Shown here piece by piece: positions 1-6,102 of a stretch of DNA of 6,167 bases. The notes below the pieces were generated by a model, which was not told the origin of the DNA, did no database searches, and saw only the letters and a list, made by a program, of their open reading frames with translations. How positions within the stretch are numbered: position 1 is the first letter of the stretch; the number at the start of each line of letters is the position of its first letter. The stretch comes from CAYYWV01 sp964475385 (GTDB lineage Bacteria; Pseudomonadota; Alphaproteobacteria; JAAXGF01): NCBI GenBank assembly GCA_964475385.1, contig CAYYWV010000130.1, forward strand, positions 1 through 6,167. Direction: 5' to 3'. The position numbers and the translations under genes were made by a program.

Positions 1-1132
1 CCTCGAAGGCCGACATCTCGGGCTTGAGGTCGTAGGTCGCGACCTTGGGCGAGGGCACGAGAATCCGCTCCTCGCCGGGAAAAGGCTCCTCGCGCCCGCC
101 GTTGAAGAAGAAGGTCACATGGGCGTACTTCTCGGTCTCGGCGATGCGGAGCTGGGCGAGCCCCGCCTTCGCCACCACCTCGCCCATGATTCCGCTCAGG
201 CGCTCGGGCGGGAACAGGGTGTCGAGAAAGCGGTCGAGCTCGACCGAGTACTGGGTCATGCCGCAGGCGGCGGCGAAACGCGCCCGCGCGCGGCGGGGAA
301 AGGCGTCGAAGTCGGGGTCCAAGAGCGCGGTCAAGATCTCGCGCACCCGGTCGGCGCGGAAGTTGGCGACCAAGAGCCCGTCGCCGTCGCGCATGCCGTC
401 GTAAGCGCCGATCGCGGTCGGCTGCACGAACTCGTCGGTTTCGCCCCGCGCATAGGCCGCGGCGACCGCGGCGTCGGCGTCGGCCGCGCGCTCTCCCTGG
501 CCGCAGACCAGAAGATCGTAGGCCCGCGCCACCCGGTCCCAACGCTTGTCGCGGTCCATGGCGTAGTAGCGCCCGCAGACGCTCGCCACCGCCACCCGCG
601 AGGCGCCTTCGACCGCGCGGGCGAACTCGGCGAGGTAGCCGCGGGCGCTCTGGGGCGGCGTGTCGCGCCCGTCGAGAAAGGCGTGGACCGCGACCGGAAC
701 CCCGGCGTCGGCGACGATGCGGGCGAGCGCGGCGATATGGCGTTGATGGCTGTGAACGCCGCCCGGCGACATCAACCCGCACAGGTGCATCCGCCCGCCG
801 GCGGCCTTCACCCGTTCGACGGCCCTGATCAGCGCAGGATTGGTTGCGAGCGCGCCGTCGGCGAGCGCGCGGTCGATCCGCGGCAGATCCTGCATCACCA
901 CCCGGCCGGCGCCGATGTTCATGTGCCCGACCTCGGAGTTGCCCATCTGGCCTTCGGGCAGGCCGACGTCGCCGTTCGAGGCTTCGAGCAGGCTATGGGG
1001 CGCGCGCGCCATCAGCCCGTCCCAGACCGGCGTTTCGGCCTGGGCGATGGCGTTGTCGCGGGAATCGGCGCGGTATCCCCAGCCGTCCAGCACACACAGG
1101 ACGACTGGGCGCGGAGGCCGGTGCGTGGTCAT
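1..1132 (-). CDS. gpmI: 2,3-bisphosphoglycerate-independent phosphoglycerate mutase, C-terminus missing at window edge
   Basis: Interconverts 3- and 2-phosphoglycerate in glycolysis and gluconeogenesis using two metal ions and a phosphoserine intermediate. 377 residues are visible out of roughly 510 typical of the family; the gene continues past the left edge. Seen are VLDGWGYR at 14-21 (metal ligand D16), EGQMGNSEVGHMNIGAGR at 60-77 with the catalytic serine S66, SPGGVHSH at 122-129, FLDGRDTPP at 152-160, CGRYYAMDRDKRWDR at 186-200, NFRADR at 257-262 and KYAHVTFFFNGG at 335-346 with K335. The remaining metal-binding Asp and His residues of the phosphatase domain lie outside the window. Many bacteria have SDGGVHSH where this has SPGGVHSH, a form I recall from alphaproteobacteria. 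The ATG start gives a short MTTHRPPRP lead before the first strand. It lies 81 bases after rsfS with an AT-rich element in between, so it may have its own promoter. Confidence 0.97.
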   Translation of the reverse strand, partial: MTTHRPPRPVVLCVLDGWGYRADSRDNAIAQAETPVWDGLMARAPHSLLEASNGDVGLPEGQMGNSEVGHMNIGAGRVVMQDLPRIDRALADGALATNPALIRAVERVKAAGGRMHLCGLMSPGGVHSHQRHIAALARIVADAGVPVAVHAFLDGRDTPPQSARGYLAEFARAVEGASRVAVASVCGRYYAMDRDKRWDRVARAYDLLVCGQGERAADADAAVAAAYARGETDEFVQPTAIGAYDGMRDGDGLLVANFRADRVREILTALLDPDFDAFPRRARARFAAACGMTQYSVELDRFLDTLFPPERLSGIMGEVVAKAGLAQLRIAETEKYAHVTFFFNGGREEPFPGEERILVPSPKVATYDLKPEMSAFE

Positions 1133-1135
1133 GCG

Positions 1136-1156
1136 CCCTTTATATACCAGCAAGGG
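1136..1156 (-). promoter_or_regulatory. AT-rich element just upstream of gpmI (possible -10 box or occluded ribosome site)
   Basis: In the 81-base rsfS-gpmI spacer the minus strand reads TATATAAAGGGCGC directly before the gpmI ATG, the most AT-rich run in that spacer. TATAAA (1144-1139) lies six bases before the A of ATG, so used as a -10 box it would give a leaderless or nearly leaderless transcript. No good -35 box is seen; TTGCGA at 1164-1159 is only 14 bases upstream. Alternatively AAAGGG is a Shine-Dalgarno sequence with short spacing, and CCCTT (1156-1152) could pair with AAGGG (1140-1136) and mask it. The rest of the spacer is GC-rich and shows no gene or clear terminator. Confidence 0.3.
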
Positions 1157-1213
1157 TTTCGCAATGGTAGCGGCCAACCGCGGCGGTCGAACGGCGCCCG
1201 CGCGCGCCGCCTC

Positions 1214-1600
1214 TTACGCGGTCGCGGCGTCGGGCGCGGCGGACTCTTCGGGCGCGGCCACCGCCCACATCCTCTCCAGGTTGTAAAAGGCGCGGATCTC
1301 GGGCCGGAAAAGATGCACGATCACATCGCCGGCGTCGATCAGCACCCACTCGCAGCGGGCGCGCCCTTCGACCCCTGGCGGCGCGGCCCCGCTGGCCTTG
1401 ATGTTCTGGATGAGGTTTTCGGCGAGGGCGTCGATCTGCCGCGTCGAGCGCCCGGATGCGATGACCATGAAATCCGCAATCGACGTCTTGCCGTCGAGGT
1501 CGATGACGGTGACGTCCTCGGCCAGCCCTTCGGCCAAGGTATCCTTGACCAGGGCCAGAAGCGCCGACGCCGATGGTCGGCCTGCGTCGCTGTTAGATAT
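1214..1600 (-). CDS. rsfS: Ribosome silencing factor RsfS (RsfA/YbeB/Iojap family)
   Basis: Binds L14 on the large subunit and blocks joining with the small subunit, lowering translation when nutrients are scarce. From the ATA at 1600 the protein has 128 residues, normal for the family. The family core is clear: VIDLDGKTSIADFMVIASG at about 32-50, RSTRQ at 51-55, EGRARCEWVLIDAGDVIVHL at 78-97 and FRPEIRAFYNLERMW at 98-112, followed by an Ala-rich tail. The start is unusual. A strong AAAGGAG sits 9 bases before ATA, which would give the N-terminus (M)SNSDAGRPS, but no ATG exists nearby in frame. The alternative is TTG at 1627, overlapping the nadD stop as TTGA, for 137 residues; its only well-formed purine run is 13 or more bases away. 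Position directly after nadD supports the identification. In related genomes rlmH usually follows; here gpmI does. Confidence 0.94.
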   Translation of the reverse strand: MSNSDAGRPSASALLALVKDTLAEGLAEDVTVIDLDGKTSIADFMVIASGRSTRQIDALAENLIQNIKASGAAPPGVEGRARCEWVLIDAGDVIVHLFRPEIRAFYNLERMWAVAAPEESAAPDAATA

Positions 1601-1609
1601 GGGTCGCCA

Positions 1610-1616
1610 CTCCTTT
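1610..1616 (-). promoter_or_regulatory. Strong ribosome binding site in front of rsfS
   Basis: AAAGGAG lies just after the nadD stop, and its last base is 9 bases before the ATA codon that opens the conserved RsfS reading frame. No in-frame ATG, GTG or TTG lies at a suitable distance downstream of it. The out-of-frame GTG that overlaps its end reads only five codons before a stop. The site therefore points to ATA as the start. Confidence 0.6.
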
Positions 1617-1623
1617 CGTTTCG

Positions 1624-2259
1624 TCAACCTTGCGGCCCCGCCCCCTCCGGGCGGGACGCCGCCGATCCTCCCTTGGGCCCGGCGCGGCCGCCAGATCCGG
1701 AAAGGCCGCGGGCGCGCCGGATCGCCGTCGCCGAGGCCGGGTGCGTCCTCGCGCGCAGGAACACCCAGGCCGGCGGCCTGCACGAAGCGAGCCCCCGCGC
1801 CCGGCGCTCCGCCAAGCGGGCGCGCCCGAACCGGCGCGCGGCCCGCCCCGCGATCGCTTTATAAGAATAAGAAGACCGGTCCAAAACGGCAATGGGGACG
1901 AGGGCGAAGATCGTCTCCCAACGATGCCACCGCACGACCTCGATCAGGTTATCGGCCCCCATCAGCCAGACGAAGGCGTGCCGCCGATAGCGCCTTTTGA
2001 GCGCGGCGAGGCTGTCGGCGGTGTAGCGGGTGCCGAGCCGGCGCTCGATATCGGTGACCCGAATGCGCGGGTGCGCGGCCACCCGTCGGGCCTCGGCGAG
2101 GCGCTCGGCGAGCGGCGCCATTCCGGCCACGGGCTTGAGCGGGTTCTGGGGCGAGACCAGCCACCAGACCTCGTCGAGCGCCAGCGCCTTGAGCGCGATC
2201 AGGCTGATATGGCGGTGGCCGGCGTGCGCCGGGTTGAACGAGCCGCCGAGCAGCCCCAC
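1624..2259 (-). CDS. nadD: Nicotinate-mononucleotide adenylyltransferase
   Basis: Transfers AMP from ATP to nicotinate mononucleotide, giving deamido-NAD in NAD synthesis. Counting from the GTG at 2259 the protein has 211 residues. It shows the nucleotidyltransferase signature GGSFNPAHAGH at 5-15, WWLVSPQNPLKP at 32-43, WLMGADNL at 98-105 and the family's end motif SATAIR at 176-181. The start is uncertain. GTG is the first conventional start but cuts directly into the first strand before GLLGGSFNP. The upstream codons stay open and look coding back to a CTG at 2310 that overlaps the proA stop and has a weak AGG 7 bases upstream; this would add 17 residues. No ATG is available nearby in frame. 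After SATAIR a Gly/Arg/Pro-rich tail of about 30 residues extends past the usual end. The TGA stop overlaps a TTG that could start rsfS. Near residues 126-134 there is a run of AT-rich codons unlike the rest. Confidence 0.93.
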   Translation of the reverse strand: MGLLGGSFNPAHAGHRHISLIALKALALDEVWWLVSPQNPLKPVAGMAPLAERLAEARRVAAHPRIRVTDIERRLGTRYTADSLAALKRRYRRHAFVWLMGADNLIEVVRWHRWETIFALVPIAVLDRSSYSYKAIAGRAARRFGRARLAERRARGLASCRPPAWVFLRARTHPASATAIRRARGLSGSGGRAGPKGGSAASRPEGAGPQG

Positions 2260-2306
2260 CCGGCGCCGCCCGGCCCAAAGGCTCGGAACCGTCTCGGCCG
2301 TCGCGG

Positions 2307-3596
2307 TCAGGGCCGGACCTGCCCGTCGCCGCGCACCACGTACTTGAAGCTGGTGAGCTGCTCGACGCCGACCGGGCCGCGGGCGTGCATCCGCCCGGTC
2401 GAGATGCCGATCTCCGCCCCCATGCCGAACTCGCCGCCGTCGGCGAACTGGGTCGAGGCGTTGTGCATGACGATCGCGCTGTCGACCCGGTCGAGAAAGC
2501 GCCGGGCGGCGGCCTCGTCGGCGGTCACGATGGCGTCGGTGTGGTGCGAGCCGTAACGTTCGATATGGGCGATGGCCTCGTCGAGGCCGTCGACCACGCG
2601 CACGGCGAGGATGCTGTCGAGGTACTCGGTCGCCCAATCCGTCTCGTCGGCCGGGCGAATGCGCGAATCGACCGCGCGGGCGCGGGCGTCGCCCCGGATC
2701 TCGCAGCCGGCCTCGAACAAGGGCGCGAGCACGACGGGCAGCATGCGCTCCGCCACCGCGGCGTCGATCAGCAGGGTCTCGGTCGCCCCGCAGATCCCGG
2801 TCCGCCGCATCTTGGCGTTGAACAGGATGTCGCGGGCCATCTCGGGATCGGCGGCGGCGTGCACATAGGTGTGGCAGTTGCCGTCGAGATGGCTGAACAC
2901 GGGGATTCGGCTTTCGGCGTTGACCCGCTCGATCAAGCTGCGGCCGCCGCGCGGGACGATGACGTCGATGACCCCCGCCATGCCCAGCATCACGCCGACC
3001 GCGGCGCGGTCGCGGGTCGGCACCATCTGGATGCAGCCCGCGGGCAGGTCGGCCGCGGCGAGCCCGCGGGCCAAGCATTCGGCGATCGCGGTCGAGGAAT
3101 GGAAGCTCTCCGAGCCGCCGCGCAGGATCACCGCGTTGCCGGCTTTGAGGCACAGCCCGCCGGCGTCGGCGGTGACGTTGGGGCGCGATTCATAGATCAC
3201 CCCGATGACGCCGAGCGGCGTGCGCACCCGCTGGATGACGAGCCCGTTGGGCCGGGTCCACTCGGCCATCACCGCGCCGACAGGATCGTCGAGGGCGGCG
3301 ATGGCGTCGAGCCCTTTGGCCATCGCCTCGATCCGCGCATCGTCGAGAACGAGGCGATCGATCAGCGCGGCCTTGAGCCCGCGCTCCTCGGCCGCCGCCA
3401 CGTCGCGGGCGTTGGCCTCGCGAATCTCGGCCCGCGCGGCGCGGATCGCGGCGGCCGCCTCGCGAAGCGCGCGGTTCTTGGCCTCGCTCGCGGCGCGGGC
3501 GAGCGTCTGCGCCGCCTCTCGCGCCGCCCGGCCGAGCGCGTCCATCGTTTCGCGTAAGGTTTCGTCGGTCGGATCGAGCGCGCGCAGGCTGGTCAT
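2307..3596 (-). CDS. proA: Glutamate-5-semialdehyde dehydrogenase (gamma-glutamyl phosphate reductase)
   Basis: 429-residue enzyme of the aldehyde dehydrogenase superfamily. It reduces gamma-glutamyl phosphate with NADPH to glutamate 5-semialdehyde, the second step of proline synthesis. Visible family blocks are TPLGVIGVIYESRPNVT at about 126-142, LKAGNAVILRGGSE at 150-163, VIVPRGGRSLI at 212-222, the catalytic block RTGICGATE at 265-273 with nucleophile C269, and the C-terminal signature NASTQFADGGEFGMGAEIG at 379-397 followed by STGRMHARGPVG at 399-410. The length is normal and no key motif is missing. The N-terminal 100 residues are an Ala/Arg/Glu-rich helical stretch, as usual in the family. 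The ATG has AGGA 5 bases upstream and lies 20 bases after the proB stop. The TGA stop sits in CTGA, which could overlap an unusual nadD start. Confidence 0.97.
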   Translation of the reverse strand: MTSLRALDPTDETLRETMDALGRAAREAAQTLARAASEAKNRALREAAAAIRAARAEIREANARDVAAAEERGLKAALIDRLVLDDARIEAMAKGLDAIAALDDPVGAVMAEWTRPNGLVIQRVRTPLGVIGVIYESRPNVTADAGGLCLKAGNAVILRGGSESFHSSTAIAECLARGLAAADLPAGCIQMVPTRDRAAVGVMLGMAGVIDVIVPRGGRSLIERVNAESRIPVFSHLDGNCHTYVHAAADPEMARDILFNAKMRRTGICGATETLLIDAAVAERMLPVVLAPLFEAGCEIRGDARARAVDSRIRPADETDWATEYLDSILAVRVVDGLDEAIAHIERYGSHHTDAIVTADEAAARRFLDRVDSAIVMHNASTQFADGGEFGMGAEIGISTGRMHARGPVGVEQLTSFKYVVRGDGQVRP

Positions 3597-3601
3597 CGCG
3601 G

Positions 3602-3605
3602 TCCT
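3602..3605 (-). promoter_or_regulatory. Ribosome binding site of proA
   Basis: AGGA lies 5 bases before the proA ATG in the 20-base gap after the proB stop. It supports the chosen proA start. No hairpin or promoter-like element is visible in this gap. Confidence 0.5.
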
Positions 3606-3616
3606 GGATTTCGCCC

Positions 3617-4735
3617 TTAGAGCACCACGAGATCGTCGCGGTGGATCATCTCCTCGCGTCCACGGTAGCCGAGAAGCCGTTCGATTTCACGGCTTTTGTG
3701 GCCCGCGATGCGGCGGGCGTCCTCGGCCGAGTAGGCCGAGAGCCCGCGCGCCACCTCGCGCCCTTGGGCGTCGCAGACGCTGACCGCGTCCCCCCGCGAG
3801 AACGCGCCCTCGACCGCGGTCACGCCGGCGGGCAGAAGGCTCTTGCCGGCCGCGAGCGCCGCGAGCGCGCCGGCGTCCACGATCAGCCGTCCGGCGGGCC
3901 TCAGGCTGCCCGCGATCCACTGCTTGCGCGCGGCGCGGGGGTTGGCCTCGGCCAGGAACCAGGTGCAGGGCGCTCCCGCTTCGAGCGCGGCGAGCGGGTT
4001 CTCGCCCCGGCCGTCGCAGATCACCATGTGGCAGCCGGCGGCGGTCGCGATCCGGGCGGCGAGCAGCTTGGTCACCATGCCGCCCGAGCCGTAGCCCGGG
4101 TTGGGCTCGCCCGCCATGGCCTCGATCTCGGGCGTGATCCGGGTGACCTCGGGGATCAGGCGGGCCGCGGGCTCGGCGCGCGGATCGGCCGTGTAAAGCC
4201 CGTCGATATCGGAGAGCAGCACGAGCGCATCGGCGCTGGTCATGGCGGCGACCCGGGCGGCGAGCCGGTCGTTGTCGCCGTAACGGATCTCGGCGGTCGC
4301 CACGGTGTCGTTCTCGTTGATGACCGGGACCGCGCCGAGGCGCAGAAGCGCGTTCACGGTCGCCCGCGCATTGAGATAACGGCGGCGCTCTTCGGTGTCG
4401 CTGAGGGTGAGGAGAAGCTGCGCCGCGGCGATCCCGTGGCGGCCCAGCATCTCCTCGTAGGCGTGGGCGAGGCGGATCTGGCCGCAGGCGGCCGCCGCTT
4501 GGCTCTCCTCGAGCCGGAGCGGACGCCGGGCGGTGAGCCCGAGCCGGCGACGGCCGAGCGCGATCGCGCCCGAGGAGACGACGAGCACCTCTTGCCCGCG
4601 GGCGCGCATGGCGGCGATATCGTCGCAGAGCGCGGCGAGCCAGCGTCGGTGCAGCGCGCCGCTTTGCTGATCGACCAGGAGGACCGAGCCGATCTTGACC
4701 ACCACCCGGCGCGCGCCGGTGAGCCGCGCGGTCAT
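3617..4735 (-). CDS. proB: Glutamate 5-kinase (gamma-glutamyl kinase)
   Basis: 372-residue cytoplasmic enzyme that phosphorylates glutamate with ATP to gamma-glutamyl phosphate, the first and usually proline-inhibited step of proline synthesis. The amino acid kinase domain covers about residues 8-260: VVVKIGSVLL at 11-20 (K14), VVSSGAIALG at 52-61, INENDTV at 139-145, GDNDRLAA at 153-160, SDIDGLYTADP at 175-185 and GSGGMVTK at 216-223 (K223). After the FLAEANPRAARKQWI linker (260-274) comes a C-terminal PUA domain at about 280-360, so this is the full-length two-domain form. The ATG overlaps the obgE stop as ATGA. GAGGGG lies 8 bases upstream inside obgE, which suggests translational coupling. 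The product is unstable, so close pairing with proA 20 bases downstream makes sense. Confidence 0.97.
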   Translation of the reverse strand: MTARLTGARRVVVKIGSVLLVDQQSGALHRRWLAALCDDIAAMRARGQEVLVVSSGAIALGRRRLGLTARRPLRLEESQAAAACGQIRLAHAYEEMLGRHGIAAAQLLLTLSDTEERRRYLNARATVNALLRLGAVPVINENDTVATAEIRYGDNDRLAARVAAMTSADALVLLSDIDGLYTADPRAEPAARLIPEVTRITPEIEAMAGEPNPGYGSGGMVTKLLAARIATAAGCHMVICDGRGENPLAALEAGAPCTWFLAEANPRAARKQWIAGSLRPAGRLIVDAGALAALAAGKSLLPAGVTAVEGAFSRGDAVSVCDAQGREVARGLSAYSAEDARRIAGHKSREIERLLGYRGREEMIHRDDLVVL

Positions 4736-5769
4736 CGCCCGCGCCCCTCGCCTGCGCGCCGGTCCGCCTCGCCCTCCGCGCGGGCATCGCGGACCGCGGC
4801 GAACAGCGCGGCGACGACCGCATCCACGCCCGCGCCGGTCGCCCCCGAAAGCCGATAGACGTTCGCGCCCGCGGCGTCCTCGAGCGCGGCTTGGCGGGCC
4901 GCGGCCTCAACATCGTCGAGGGCGTCGCATTTGTTGAGCGCGACCAGCGCCGGCTTGGCGGCGAGACCGTGGCCATAGGCCTCGATCTCGCGGCGCACGG
5001 TGGCGTAGTCGGCGCAGACGTCCTCGGCCGCGCCGTCGACCAGATGGAGAAGGACCGCGCAGCGCTCCACATGGCCGAGGAAGCGGTCGCCGAGCCCGGC
5101 GCCCTGATGCGCGCCCGCGATCAAGCCCGGGATGTCGGCGATCACGAGCTCCGCATCGCCGCGCCGGACGACGCCGAGATGGGGCTCGAGCGTGGTGAAG
5201 GGGTAGTCGGCGACCTTGGGCCGGGCGGCCGAGACCGCGGCGAGGAAGGTCGACTTGCCGGCGTTGGGCAGGCCGACGAGGCCGACGTCGGCGATCAGCT
5301 TGAGGCGGAGGCGAATCCACGCCTCGGTTCCGGGCCAGCCGGGATCGGCCCGGCGCGGCGCCCGGTTGGTCGAGGACTTATAATGCGCGTTGCCGAAGCC
5401 GCCGTCGCCGCCGCGGGCCAACACCACGCGCTGGCCGGGCCGGGTGAGGTCGGCGAGCAGGGTCTCGCCGTCGTCGGCGAAGATCTGGGTGCCCGCCGGA
5501 ACCTTGAGCACCGCGTCCGCGCCGCGCGCGCCGGTGCGGTTGCGGCCCTGGCCGGGGCGGCCCTTGGCGGCCTTGAAGTGCTGGCGGAAGCGGAAATCGA
5601 CGAGCGTGTTGAGCCCTTCGACGCACTCTGCGATGACGTCGCCGCCGCGCCCCCCGTCGCCGCCGTCGGGCCCGCCGAACTCCACGTACTTCTCGCGCCG
5701 GAAGCTCAAGCAGCCGGCGCCGCCGTCGCCGCTGCGAATGTAGACCCTGGCCTGGTCGAGAAACTTCAT
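4732..5769 (-). CDS. obgE: Obg family GTPase (CgtA), large-subunit assembly factor
   Basis: 345-residue GTPase of the Obg family, which binds the 50S particle and acts in late ribosome assembly and in growth and stringent control. The glycine-rich Obg fold occupies about residues 1-157 (for example GGPDGGDGGRGGDV near 32-45 and GRNRTGARG at 75-83). The G domain follows, with G1 GLPNAGKS at 166-173 (K172, S173), G2 FTT at 191-193, G3 DIPG at 212-215, G4 NKCD at 279-282 and G5 SGA at 308-310. All nucleotide-binding motifs look intact. The protein ends in a short charged tail and lacks the extra C-terminal domain found in some Gram-positive Obg proteins. The ATG start is supported by the conserved MKFLDQARVYIRSGDGG start, although no strong Shine-Dalgarno sequence precedes it. 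Its TGA stop overlaps the proB ATG. A terminator-like hairpin ends 18 bases before the start, so expression may depend on read-through or on a promoter within rpmA. Confidence 0.97.
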   Translation of the reverse strand: MKFLDQARVYIRSGDGGAGCLSFRREKYVEFGGPDGGDGGRGGDVIAECVEGLNTLVDFRFRQHFKAAKGRPGQGRNRTGARGADAVLKVPAGTQIFADDGETLLADLTRPGQRVVLARGGDGGFGNAHYKSSTNRAPRRADPGWPGTEAWIRLRLKLIADVGLVGLPNAGKSTFLAAVSAARPKVADYPFTTLEPHLGVVRRGDAELVIADIPGLIAGAHQGAGLGDRFLGHVERCAVLLHLVDGAAEDVCADYATVRREIEAYGHGLAAKPALVALNKCDALDDVEAAARQAALEDAAGANVYRLSGATGAGVDAVVAALFAAVRDARAEGEADRRAGEGRGR

Positions 5770-5787
5770 GGCCGCTGTCTCGAATCG

Positions 5788-5817
5788 AAAACGGGGGAAT
5801 GGTCGCCCATTCCCCCG
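5788..5817 (-). terminator. Intrinsic terminator-like hairpin between rpmA and obgE
   Basis: Read on the minus strand, CGGGGGAATGG (5817-5807) and CCATTCCCCCG (5802-5792) form a perfect 11-bp stem closed by a GCGA loop, a GNRA-type tetraloop. TTTT follows immediately (5791-5788), then a mixed CGATTCG. This is the layout of a rho-independent terminator, although the T run is short. It lies 25 bases after the rpmA stop and only 18 bases before the obgE ATG. It therefore either ends the rplU-rpmA transcript or works as a partial terminator or attenuator ahead of obgE. The T run exists only on the minus strand, which gives the orientation. Confidence 0.75.
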
Positions 5818-5837
5818 ACGAAGCCGCGCCTCGGGGG
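5812..5837 (-). promoter_or_regulatory. Possible antiterminator hairpin overlapping the terminator stem
   Basis: On the minus strand CCCCCGA (5837-5831) is exactly complementary to TCGGGGG (5818-5812), which contains the G run of the terminator's left arm. Between them CGAGGC and GCTTCG can also pair, including one G-U pair, giving an alternative stem with the outer CCCC/GGGG. Either form would tie up the G run and compete with the terminator. The pairing is visible in the sequence; a regulatory role is inferred. In such a GC-rich genome a 7-base complement could arise by chance. Confidence 0.35.
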
Positions 5838-5842
5838 TGCGA

Positions 5843-6100
5843 TCAGTGCGGCGGCAGAACGGAAACCACGGGCCGATTCCCGGCCCGGCGCGAGAACGAA
5901 ACCACGCCGTCGACGAGCGCGAACAGGGTATGGTCGCGGCCCATGCCGACGCCCGCGCCCGGGTAGTACTTGGTGCCGCGCTGGCGCACGATGATGTTGC
6001 CGGCGCTCACCGTCTCGCCGCCGTACTTCTTGACGCCGAGGCGGCGGCCGATCGAATCGCGGCCGTTGCGCGAGCTGCCGCCCGCCTTCTTGTGTGCCAT
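5843..6100 (-). CDS. rpmA: 50S ribosomal protein L27 (bL27)
   Basis: Complete 85-residue protein, the usual length for bL27. L27 is a large-subunit protein whose N-terminus reaches towards the peptidyl transferase centre and helps place the tRNA 3' ends. The sequence shows the family pattern from the first residue: MAHKKAGGSSRNGRDS, then RRLGVKKYGGE, GNIIVRQRGTK and GRDHTLFA near residue 60. The N-terminus begins directly with AHKKAGG and has no cleavable extension of the kind known in Firmicutes. The ATG start is fixed by AAGGAG 8 bases upstream and by the conserved N-terminus. It follows rplU by two bases. A hairpin with a T run lies 25 bases after the stop, so part of the transcription probably ends there. 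Identification is secure. Confidence 0.98.
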   Translation of the reverse strand: MAHKKAGGSSRNGRDSIGRRLGVKKYGGETVSAGNIIVRQRGTKYYPGAGVGMGRDHTLFALVDGVVSFSRRAGNRPVVSVLPPH

Positions 6101-6102
6101 GC

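Noticed and set aside
1593..1611. Tiny GTG-started reading frame (five codons, then TAA) in front of rsfS
   Set aside because: The GTG overlaps the Shine-Dalgarno sequence itself and has no site of its own. It looks like a chance by-product of the rsfS start region.
119..1864. A 581-codon open frame on the plus strand
   Set aside because: It runs antisense across gpmI, rsfS and the end of nadD, all of which have clear family motifs. Its product is Arg/Gly/Ala/Pro-rich without any motif, as expected when the opposite strand has G/C-rich third positions.
2385..3557. A 390-codon open frame on the plus strand opposite proA
   Set aside because: A mirror of proA with a compositional His/Asp/Gly-rich product, no recognisable domain and no ribosome site. 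proA on the other strand is full length with its catalytic cysteine.
3687..5072. A 461-codon minus-strand frame across obgE and proB
   Set aside because: An Arg/Pro/Ala-rich frame out of phase with both real genes; the two overlapped genes have intact family motifs.
5376..5386. TATAAT/TATAAG-like sequence within obgE as a promoter
   Set aside because: The bases encode AHYKSS in the conserved GNAHYKSSTN block of Obg, so protein conservation explains them. No -35 element is evident.
3641..5994. Two long plus-strand open frames (3641-4858 and 4891-5994)
   Set aside because: They lie opposite proB, obgE and rpmA. Composition and lack of motifs mark them as antisense shadows of real genes.
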